DNA of 56,761 nucleotides from NCBI RefSeq assembly GCF_000372465.1, contig NZ_AQUZ01000049.1, positions 8,543-65,303 of the forward strand. The letters run 5' to 3'. Positions 49,891 to 56,761 of the stretch are shown piece after piece. Under the pieces are notes generated by a model. That model was not told where the DNA came from. It made no database searches and saw only the letters and a program-made list of their open reading frames with translations. The position numbers were made by a program, and so were the translations under genes. The first letter of the stretch is position 1. Each line of letters opens with the position of its first letter. Origin of the DNA: Kribbella catacumbae DSM 19601. GTDB lineage: Bacteria > Actinomycetota > Actinomycetes > Propionibacteriales > Kribbellaceae.

Positions 49891-52800
49891 GTGGCTGACA
49901 CCAGGTCAGCAGCTGGTGAGGGTTCGGAGCGTTCGGGAAAGCCGAAGGTTCCGGCCCAGGATCAGTCTGCCCACGAGCTGGCCCGGCTGATCGCCGAATC
50001 CGATGCCAAAGGCAAGGGCTTCTGGCGCCGCCGCAAACGCAAAGCCGCCAGTACGCCGGCTGCTGCGCCGACCGCTGCTCCGACCCCTGCCGAGCCGGCG
50101 GAGTCCGTCGCGCCCGCGACAGACAAGCCCACGGAGCCAGCCACCACCACGGAGGCTACTGCGCTGAAGCCGGCGTCCAACGGCGATAACCAGCCAGCGG
50201 ACAAGCCCGCGGGCCAGCCGACTGCGGACAAACCTGCGGGTGAGCCGACCGCGGACAAGGCCGCAGGGGAGTCGACTGCGGACAAGTCTGCGGGCGAGCC
50301 GACTGCGGAGACGCCCGCGGAGGAGCTGACAGCGGACAAGCCCGCGGGAGAGCCGACTCTGGGCAAGGCTGCGGAGGAGTCGACAGCGGACAAGTCTGCG
50401 GAGGAGTCGACTGCCGATAAGGCCGCGGAGGAGCTGACGGCGGAGAAGGCGGCCGCTGAGCGGTCAACCGCCGATGAGGCTTCGGTAGGCGAGGGTTCCG
50501 CAGAGGAGTCTTCGGCCACCGAGTCTTCAGTCGAGGAGCCTTCAGCCGATAGGGCGAGCGCAGTTGAACTGCCCGCCGACCAACTGTCAGCTGAGATGAC
50601 CACCGACCAGCCGTCGGCCGAAGAGCCCGCTGCTGGTGCTGCTGAGGTACCTGTCCCGGCAGAGCAGCCGACCGAGAATCCGCGACCAATGGTCGGGGTC
50701 GTCTACGAGCCGGAGGAGTCCTCTGACGGATTCCCCCTCGAGTACGGCGAGATCATCATCGGTCTGCCCAAGAAGCCGGGCGCACAGGACGAGCCAAACG
50801 CTGAGGCGACCGAGGACCAGCCAGCAACCGAGGCAGCCGCCGACAAGCCAGACCCCGAAGCCGCCGCCAACGAGCCACAGCCGGACGCTGCCACCGACGA
50901 GCCGCACCCCGAGTCGGCCACCGACCAGCAGCAGCCGGAGGCTGCCACCGACGAGCCGCAGCCCGAGTCGGACGCCGAAGCTCAGCAGCCCGAGTCGGGC
51001 GCTGACGAGTCGCAGCCCGAGGCCGACGACCAGGCAACGGAGCCGGTTGCCGAAGCAGTCGGCAGTCCCGCGACAGAGAACGCGGATGATGCCGATGAGC
51101 CGAGCGAACCTGCAGAGCCCGCCGCAGCCGCAATACAGGAAACGGACGCTGCGCTCGCAGTACAGGCGAAGTCGGACGTCGCCCAGGAAGCCGACGCCGA
51201 GTCTGCCTCCGACGACAACGCCACGCCAGTCGGCGCAGAGGATCAGCACGAGGCCGACGCCGCAGGCAGCGAGACCGAAGCTCCTGCAGACACCGAGAGA
51301 GAGGTTCCTGCAGACGGCGAGACCGAAACTGCAACAGACGTCGAGCCAGACGCTGAAGCTGTGCCAGCCGCAGAGCACGACGCCGACGCTGACACCGACG
51401 CCACGGTTGGAGCCGACGCCCATGCAGAGGCTGACCTTGGCGAGGGTGACTCTGCGGATGAGCTAGACGCCGAGGACTCTTCAAGTGAAGAGGACACCGG
51501 GAGCGAAGGCTCGGCTGACAGCGCGGCCACTGACGAGGCGACCACCGACTCCAGCACCTCCGAGACGGACAGCGATTCCGACGGAAGCGCCAACTCGGAG
51601 ACGGACGGCGACTCTGACGACAGTGCCGACGCCGCGCCAGACGACAACTCCACCGCCACCGACGCCACAGCCGAGACCTCCGACGCGGATAGCACCGCCA
51701 CAGCCGACTCCGGTGAGACCTCCGAAGCCGACACCACCGCCGACGCTGAGGCCGCCCTTGAGGATGCCTCCGAAGCGGATACCGCCGCCGACGATGAGGT
51801 CACCTCTGAGGTGGCTGTTGCGCCGGAGAAGTCGGTGGAGGAGGTGGCTACTGAGCAGGCGGCTATGGCCTTGATTACCGCGTTGATGAAGTTGCGGGGG
51901 GCGTTGGCTGCTAGTCGGTTGCCGATTGATGTAGTCGGGGCTGATGAGGCTCGCCAGCAGCAGAAGGCGATGCTGGATCAGCTGGATGACTACATCCTCC
52001 CGCGGCTGGTGCAGCTCGAGGCCCCCGTCCTTGCGGTGGTCGGTGGAAGCACCGGCGCCGGCAAGTCGACCCTGGTCAACAGCCTCATCGGCAAGGTCGT
52101 CAGCGAGCCTGGCGTACTGCGGCCGACCACTCGCTCGCCCGTTCTGATCCACCACCCGGCCGACGCCGAGTGGTTCACCAACGACCGGGTGCTGCCGGGG
52201 ATGGCACGCTCCAGCGGGGACAGCCCGGGTGGGACGGAGGACCCCGGGCAGATCCGGTTGGTTGCCGCCGACACCATCCCGCAGGGGCTGGCGATTCTCG
52301 ATGCCCCCGACATCGATTCCGTCGTCGAGGCGAACCGCGATCTCGCCACCCAACTGCTCGCCGCGGCCGACCTGTGGTTGTTCGTCACCACCGCCGCCCG
52401 GTACGCCGATGCGGTGCCGTGGGAGTTCCTGCAGAGCGCATCGGACCGCAGTACGGCGGTCGCGGTGGTGCTCGACCGGGCACCCGCCGACACGATCGAC
52501 GACATCACCGGGCACCTGGCGCAGATGCTGCTGGAGCGCGGTCTGGGTGACTCGCCGCTCTTCAGCATCAAGGAGACCGTTGTCGACGGCAACGGAATGC
52601 TCGCGAGCGAGATCGTTGCCTCGATCAAGGACTGGCTGATGGACCTGGCCGCCGACGCCGAGGCGCGATCGGCCGTCGTCCGCCGGACCCTGCAGGGTGC
52701 CGTCACCGCGATGACGAAGAAGACACCCGCCTTCGCCAAGGCGGTCCGGGCGCAGGCCGACACGGCCGTGGAGCTGCGGACGACAGCCGAAACGGCGTAC

Positions 52801-53556
52801 GAGCGGGCCGTCAAGGACATCGCCAAGGCGACCCAGGACGGCACCATGCTGCGCGGCGAGGTGCTCGCCCGCTGGCAGGAGTTCGTCGGGACAGGCGAGC
52901 TGCTCAAGGGCCTGCAGACCAACGTCGGTCGCCTGCGCGACAAGGTCCTTACTGCGGTTGTCGGCAAGGCGCCGCCGACCAGGGACCTCAAGGACGCCGT
53001 CGAGTCGGGCCTGGAGTCCTTGCTACGCGAGCATGCCGAGGCTGCTGCGGAGCGGGCCGAGGAGTCGTGGCAGTCGACGGCCGCTGGCCGCCAGTTGCTC
53101 GCGACTGGCGATCGCGACATGGGCCGGATGTCCAAGGAGTTTCCTGCCGAGGCGGGGCGCGCTGTTCGCGAGTGGCAGGGCTTTGTGCTCGACCTGGTCC
53201 GCCAGGAGGGCGCTGAGAAGCGCAGTGCGGCGCGCATCCTCGCGTACGGCGTGAACGGTCTCGGCCTGGCCCTCATGGTCGTCATCTTCGCTAGTACTGC
53301 GGGGATCACGGGCGCGGAGGTCGGTGTCGGTGCCGGAACCGCCGTGGTCGGGCAGAAGCTCCTGGAGGCCGTCTTCGGCGACCAGGCGGTTCGGACCCTG
53401 GCGGCGAAGGCCCGGGACGACCTTGACGCTAGAGTTCATGCTTTGATGGATGCCGAATTCGCCCGCTATCTGGCTGTGCTCGACCAGCATCCGGTCGATC
53501 CCGACGCACCCAGGCAACTGACGGAGGCCGCGCGCGCGGTGGAGGACTGCACGTGA
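49891..53556 (+). CDS. Dynamin-like GTPase with long acidic repeat N terminus (DynA/DynB-like)
   Basis: A 1221-residue protein starting at GTG 49891. Residues 1-650 are disordered and rich in Glu, Asp, Ala, Thr, with a roughly 12-residue unit (ADKPAGEPT and variants) in the first half. The GTPase follows: G1 VVGGSTGAGKST at about 715-726, G3 LDAPDIDS near 805, then a helical region and two membrane helices (LGLALMVVIFASTAGITG) near 1130. The next gene is a second GTPase of the same kind, overlapping by 4 nt. Such pairs in Streptomyces (DynA/DynB) help sporulation septation; orthology here is inferred. Third-codon usage changes around 51820-51960. Confidence 0.83.
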   Translation: MADTRSAAGEGSERSGKPKVPAQDQSAHELARLIAESDAKGKGFWRRRKRKAASTPAAAPTAAPTPAEPAESVAPATDKPTEPATTTEATALKPASNGDNQPADKPAGQPTADKPAGEPTADKAAGESTADKSAGEPTAETPAEELTADKPAGEPTLGKAAEESTADKSAEESTADKAAEELTAEKAAAERSTADEASVGEGSAEESSATESSVEEPSADRASAVELPADQLSAEMTTDQPSAEEPAAGAAEVPVPAEQPTENPRPMVGVVYEPEESSDGFPLEYGEIIIGLPKKPGAQDEPNAEATEDQPATEAAADKPDPEAAANEPQPDAATDEPHPESATDQQQPEAATDEPQPESDAEAQQPESGADESQPEADDQATEPVAEAVGSPATENADDADEPSEPAEPAAAAIQETDAALAVQAKSDVAQEADAESASDDNATPVGAEDQHEADAAGSETEAPADTEREVPADGETETATDVEPDAEAVPAAEHDADADTDATVGADAHAEADLGEGDSADELDAEDSSSEEDTGSEGSADSAATDEATTDSSTSETDSDSDGSANSETDGDSDDSADAAPDDNSTATDATAETSDADSTATADSGETSEADTTADAEAALEDASEADTAADDEVTSEVAVAPEKSVEEVATEQAAMALITALMKLRGALAASRLPIDVVGADEARQQQKAMLDQLDDYILPRLVQLEAPVLAVVGGSTGAGKSTLVNSLIGKVVSEPGVLRPTTRSPVLIHHPADAEWFTNDRVLPGMARSSGDSPGGTEDPGQIRLVAADTIPQGLAILDAPDIDSVVEANRDLATQLLAAADLWLFVTTAARYADAVPWEFLQSASDRSTAVAVVLDRAPADTIDDITGHLAQMLLERGLGDSPLFSIKETVVDGNGMLASEIVASIKDWLMDLAADAEARSAVVRRTLQGAVTAMTKKTPAFAKAVRAQADTAVELRTTAETAYERAVKDIAKATQDGTMLRGEVLARWQEFVGTGELLKGLQTNVGRLRDKVLTAVVGKAPPTRDLKDAVESGLESLLREHAEAAAERAEESWQSTAAGRQLLATGDRDMGRMSKEFPAEAGRAVREWQGFVLDLVRQEGAEKRSAARILAYGVNGLGLALMVVIFASTAGITGAEVGVGAGTAVVGQKLLEAVFGDQAVRTLAAKARDDLDARVHALMDAEFARYLAVLDQHPVDPDAPRQLTEAARAVEDCT
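50190..50460 (+). repeat. In-frame repeats in the GTPase N terminus
   Basis: Imperfect 36-bp units (GCGGACAAG-C/T-C... GCG-G/GAG) encode ADK-x-AGEPT/AEEST. They are likely to vary between strains by unit gain or loss. Confidence 0.7.
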
Positions 53557-55223
53557 CGGGAATTGTGGATACGGTCAAGGGCCTGGTGAGGGGCTCTACC
53601 GATGTCCTGACGAAGATCGAGGCACTCGAGGACGCTGCCGAGGCCGGCCGGGGACGGCTGGACCAGGTGGTCCTGAGTGAGGCTTCGCAGATCGTGGACC
53701 GGGCCAGTCAGCGGCTCAGGATGTCCGGCGATCTGACAGTCGTGGCGCTGGCCGGTGCGACCGGTTCCGGCAAGTCGTCGCTGTTCAACGCGCTGACCGG
53801 GCTCGACCTGGCCGCGATCGGAACGCGCCGGCCGACGAGCTCGATGCCGCTGGCCTGTGTCTGGGGCGAGGAGCCTGCCGGTGAACTCCTGAACTGGCTG
53901 GGGATTCCCCGCCGGCACCAGGTGCAGCACCGCAGCTCGCTCGAGGACGCGCACTCGGAGGACCTGGACGGGCTGGTCCTGCTGGACCTGCCTGACCACG
54001 ATTCCACCGAGGTCGAGCACCGGCTCATCGTGGACCGGCTGGTCGAGCTGGTCGACGTACTGGTGTGGGTGGTCGATCCGCAGAAGTACGCCGATGCCGC
54101 GCTGCACAATCGCTACATCAAGCCGTTCGCGTCGCACTCGTCGGTGATGGCGTTCGCGCTGAACCACGCCGACAAGCTCACCGACGAGCAGCGCGAGAGC
54201 TGTCTTGCCGACCTGACCCGGCTGCTCAAGTCGGATGGTCTCAAGAGCCCGCAGCTCGTCGCGACGTCTGCACTGAGTGGTGCCGGGCTGGACGACCTGC
54301 GGACCCTGCTGGTCAAGCGGGTCAACGCCAAGCGCGCTGCCCGCGAGCGGCTCGCCGCGGACGTGGATCGTGTCGCCGACCGGATGGCGAGCCAGTGCGG
54401 CAACGCCAAGACGCCGGAGATCGCCAAGTCGGACATCACCGAGCTGGTCGACGCACTGGCGGACGCAAGCGGCGTACCGGTCGTCGTCGAGGCCGTACGC
54501 CGGTCGTACCTGCAGCGTGCCACTGCTGCGACGGGCTGGCCGGTCACCAAGTGGCTTGCCCGGTTCCGGCCGGATCCGTTGCGTCGGCTGCATCTGGATC
54601 AGGTGCCTCGCCAGCAGGGCAAGGCGTTGCGCAAGTCGGCCTCCAACGAGGTGTCGATCGCTCGCTCATCGTTGCCTGCGGCAACACCCGTGCAGCGCGC
54701 CCGGATGGACACGGCCGTCCGCAACATCACCAACAAGGCCGCAGCCGGGCTGTCCCGCCCGTGGGCCGATTCAGTCCGTACTGCGATCCGCAGGCGCGAG
54801 GAGTCCCTCGGAGACGAGCTGGACCAGGCAGTCGCGCGTACGGACCTTGGCGCCAACAACAACCCGAGCTGGTGGGGTGCGGCGCGGTTCCTGCAGTGGT
54901 TGCTGTTCCTGGTGGCGCTGGGTGGTGGTGTCTGGCTCCTGCTGGCCGCCTTCCTGCAGGTGCAAGACCTGACGCTGCCGAAGTGGCAAGGCATCCCGTA
55001 CGCCACGATCATGCTGGTCGGCGGCGTCGTACTAGGCGTAGCCGCCTCGGTAGCCTGCCGCCTCTTCGCCACCAGCGGCGCCAACCGCCGGGCCCGCCTG
55101 GTAGCCAAGGCCCTCCGCACAGAACTGGAAAAGGTCGCCGACACCCACGTCGTCGCTCCTGCCCGCGAGGAACTCACGGCCTATACGGTCTGCCGCGACA
55201 AGCTCGCAGTCGCACGAGGCTGA
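53553..55223 (+). CDS. Dynamin-like GTPase, second of tandem pair (YfjP-like)
   Basis: A 556-residue protein. GTG at 53553 overlaps the stop of the first GTPase (GTGA). G1 is LAGATGSGKSS (about residues 67-77), G3 LDLPDHDS, and G4 NHAD in FALNHADKL. The middle is helical, and two TM helices (ARFLQWLLFLVALGGGVWLLLAAF, IMLVGGVVLGVAASVACRLFA) lie at about 450-520, with a short cytoplasmic end. Adjacent GTPases of this kind act as partners in membrane remodelling in bacteria. Termination after it is likely at the convergent hairpin 55262-55292. Confidence 0.88.
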   Translation: MTGIVDTVKGLVRGSTDVLTKIEALEDAAEAGRGRLDQVVLSEASQIVDRASQRLRMSGDLTVVALAGATGSGKSSLFNALTGLDLAAIGTRRPTSSMPLACVWGEEPAGELLNWLGIPRRHQVQHRSSLEDAHSEDLDGLVLLDLPDHDSTEVEHRLIVDRLVELVDVLVWVVDPQKYADAALHNRYIKPFASHSSVMAFALNHADKLTDEQRESCLADLTRLLKSDGLKSPQLVATSALSGAGLDDLRTLLVKRVNAKRAARERLAADVDRVADRMASQCGNAKTPEIAKSDITELVDALADASGVPVVVEAVRRSYLQRATAATGWPVTKWLARFRPDPLRRLHLDQVPRQQGKALRKSASNEVSIARSSLPAATPVQRARMDTAVRNITNKAAAGLSRPWADSVRTAIRRREESLGDELDQAVARTDLGANNNPSWWGAARFLQWLLFLVALGGGVWLLLAAFLQVQDLTLPKWQGIPYATIMLVGGVVLGVAASVACRLFATSGANRRARLVAKALRTELEKVADTHVVAPAREELTAYTVCRDKLAVARG

Positions 55224-55261
55224 GCCGGCTGAATCGAGCTACGCCGGGCGTACGCAGTACG

Positions 55262-55292
55262 GGGATCACGGGCAGATGGCGCCCGTGATCCC
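55262..55292. terminator. Convergent terminator hairpin at the 3' end of the tetR-type gene
   Basis: GGGATCACGGGC (55262-55273) pairs perfectly with GCCCGTGATCCC (55281-55292) around a 7-base loop. It overlaps the last codons of the TetR gene and faces the GTPase gene end. Confidence 0.7.
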
Positions 55293-55904
55293 TCGGGTGA
55301 TCCAGGCCGCGTAGCGATCGAGGGACCAGTTGCGTTGCAGGACGAGCAGTTCGTACAGCTCGACGGCGATGTAGGTCCACAGGACGTCGCGGACCTCGTC
55401 CGGCTCGATGGCTGGGCGGAGCTGGCCTGAGTCCAGCAGGTGGCGGCCCAGCATGCCCATCCCGACGAGGCGTTCGGCCAGGAGCTTCTGCCAGACCTCA
55501 TCAAGGGTCTCGTCGGTGTGCCGTCCGTCGCGGATCAGGATCTGCACCTTCGCCGACCGCTCCTGCCGCTGCGCCAGCCCGTCGACATACAGCTTGATCT
55601 TGTGCCGCACGTCCGGCTCGGCTTGGACCGCCTGGGCGTCCGCGCGCTCCGCCATTGGTACAGGCTCGTCGTCACCGGCGATCACGTAGTCGAACACAGC
55701 CTTAGCCAGCGCTGCCTTCGTGCCGAAGCCCTTGTAGACGCTCTCGGCAGAGACGCCGGCCGACTTGGCCACTGCAGCGATAGTCGTCGCCCTGAAGCCA
55801 TCACGCTCGAACAGGTCCTTCGCAGCCAGTACTACGGCCTGCTGGCGGGCGCGGGCCTGCTCCCGCCGGCCTGAGGCGTCGTAGTTCCTCTTGACTTCCG
55901 TCAT
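55266..55904 (-). CDS. TetR-family transcriptional regulator
   Basis: A 212-residue regulator. The helix-turn-helix is ATTIAAVAKSAGVSAESVYKGFGTKAALAKAVFDY near residues 35-70, with a helical ligand domain after it. It is divergent from the truncated SnoaL-like ORF at 55960, with a 19-bp near-palindrome in the 55-nt gap, so it probably once controlled that gene. The start ATG at 55904 has no strong ribosome binding site. Confidence 0.9.
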   Translation of the reverse strand: MTEVKRNYDASGRREQARARQQAVVLAAKDLFERDGFRATTIAAVAKSAGVSAESVYKGFGTKAALAKAVFDYVIAGDDEPVPMAERADAQAVQAEPDVRHKIKLYVDGLAQRQERSAKVQILIRDGRHTDETLDEVWQKLLAERLVGMGMLGRHLLDSGQLRPAIEPDEVRDVLWTYIAVELYELLVLQRNWSLDRYAAWITRGITGAICP

Positions 55905-55923
55905 TCACCGATCCAATACTTTG

Positions 55924-55942
55924 GAGACAGTTCAACTGTATC
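55924..55942. promoter_or_regulatory. TetR operator candidate
   Basis: ACAGTTcAACTGT (55927-55939) is a perfect palindrome, extended to 19 bp by GA/TC with one mismatched pair. It lies between the divergent starts. Confidence 0.65.
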
Positions 55943-55959
55943 TAATTTGGGGAGGGGCA

Positions 55960-56196
55960 ATGAACAACGACCTTGGTTTCGTGTCCGGCGATCAGCGGTC
56001 CATCGTGGTCCGGAGCATTCTGGCCATGGCTGACGGTAGTTCGGCCGACTTCGACGAGATCTACCACCCGGCGGCCGTCGACCGGGAGAACCTGGTGCAG
56101 CCGCCGTCGTCGCGGGTGCCGGGGCCGGCGGGCTTCCGCTCGACCGCGGAATGGCTGCGGGGAGCCTTTGACGAACTGCACTATGAGATCCACTGA
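55960..56196 (+). pseudogene. SnoaL-like ester cyclase fragment, cut by an insertion
   Basis: ATG 55960 follows GGGGAGGGG. The 78-residue product matches only the N-terminal half of SnoaL/ester-cyclase proteins (FDEIYHPAAVDRENL, RSTAEWLRGAFDELHYEIH), which normally run to about 130-140 residues. The frame stops where IS sequence begins at about 56195. The expected C-terminal half is not seen and may lie beyond the insertion, outside the window. It was likely the TetR target. Confidence 0.75.
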
Positions 56197-56203
56197 GGTT
56201 TTC

Positions 56204-56761
56204 TCACCGGGTGCCGCGTTGGAGGTGTAGTAGGACGAGTGCGGCGGTGGTGATGGTGCCGATTCGCCAGGGGTCGAGGGTGATGCGTTCGAGTGCTTTC
56301 CAGGTGCGTTTGAGAAGGGCGTTTGCTCTTTCGGCGGGTGCGCGCAGGATGCTGATCGTGGTGTTGCGGGTCTGGTTGTCGGGACAGAGGTTGCCGCCCT
56401 TGGTCGGGACCATGATGCCGATCCCGGCGCCGGCGTAGCCCTTGTCTGTCAGGGTCGGCAGGCCTTGGGAGGCTGCTGGGTACAGGGCGGGGAGTGCGTG
56501 TTGCCGGGCGGCGGTGATGTCGTGGGTCGAGCCTGGTTCGACCTCGGAGGTCCATTCGGGGTAACCGGTCGAGTCGGTGAGGACCTGGATGTTGCCGCCA
56601 TGTTGTTTGTGTTTTCCGGAGTACCACAGATCGTGTCCGGCTTCCGAGGGTGCGCTGCATCGGGTGGAGGGAATCAGGGTGCCGTCCAGGCAGACGAATG
56701 CCCAGCCTTCCTGTAGCGCTTGAGTGAGTACGTCGTGCAGATCCGGGCCATGCGCGGCGAT
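56204..56761 (-). mobile_element. IS5-type transposase (DDE_Tnp_4), partial at window edge
   Basis: A frame open from the window edge to the TGA at 56204 encodes 185 residues. It reads FVCLDGTLIPS (first DDE Asp), HKQHGGNIQVLTD, EVEPGSTHDITAARQHALP (second Asp), TDKGYAGAGIGIMVP and PAERANALLKRTWKAL (Glu), an IS5-group transposase. The N terminus lies outside. The ATG at 56413 is internal. The element's terminal repeat is probably within 56195-56215, next to the broken SnoaL-like gene. Confidence 0.88.

Overview
This window is high-GC actinobacterial chromosome. GTG and TTG starts, strong purine-rich ribosome binding sites, SARP and NB-ARC regulators, a CBM13-tailed secreted glycosidase and a DynA/DynB-like GTPase pair suggest a soil, mycelial organism. 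A Kribbella-like nocardioidal actinomycete is my best guess, inferred from gene content rather than proved.

Layout. 1-6200: tRNA-His, oligoribonuclease, a methyltransferase, a 1074-residue MalT/SARP-type regulator, a small M23-like protein and a GNAT enzyme. 6200-8500: cold-shock protein and a divergent MFS pump/MarR pair with a palindrome between them. 8616-8715, and again at 12.7 and 13.5 kb: an unexplained element with perfect 22-bp inverted arms. 8866-12478: hydroxypyruvate isomerase, glyoxylate carboligase and a PanE-like reductase. 12.5-13.5 kb: a gene-free repeat region with a 209-bp direct duplication. 13560-20974: a glycoside-uptake operon (two permeases, secreted GH5-CBM13, lipoprotein binding protein, GH35) facing its LacI regulator across two LacI-type operators.

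20975-38402 is an oxalate/glyoxylate/formate region: tartronate-semialdehyde reductase, a sucCD pair, an oxalate/formate-type MFS transporter, a ThDP enzyme, formyl-CoA transferase, an NDP-forming acyl-CoA synthetase, an Nramp-like transporter without the metal-site motifs, a small membrane protein, TerC, a FadR-type GntR regulator with a perfect 31-bp palindrome at its promoter, NAD formate dehydrogenase and a LysR regulator. Proposed flow: oxalate enters, Frc makes oxalyl-CoA, the ThDP enzyme decarboxylates it to formyl-CoA, and formate dehydrogenase oxidises the released formate to CO2 and NADH. Glyoxylate goes through Gcl and GarR to glycerate. A 13-bp degenerate palindrome (GYATRCnGYATRC) recurs at the promoters of the isomerase-gcl operon, sucCD, the transporter, the ThDP-frc operon and a 54-residue small ORF, which suggests one dispersed regulon.

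38881-47621: a secreted PQQ-type sugar dehydrogenase with accessory domains, YdcF, an XRE/NB-ARC/TPR regulator, an aldo/keto reductase lacking the usual catalytic His, a zeta-toxin-like kinase with a possible fused antitoxin, and a 58-residue basic protein. 47862-56761: tRNA-Arg(TCT), a PrsW-type membrane protease, two coupled dynamin-like GTPases (the first with a roughly 650-residue acidic repeat tail), a TetR regulator, and a SnoaL-like gene cut by an IS5-type transposase that runs off the right edge.
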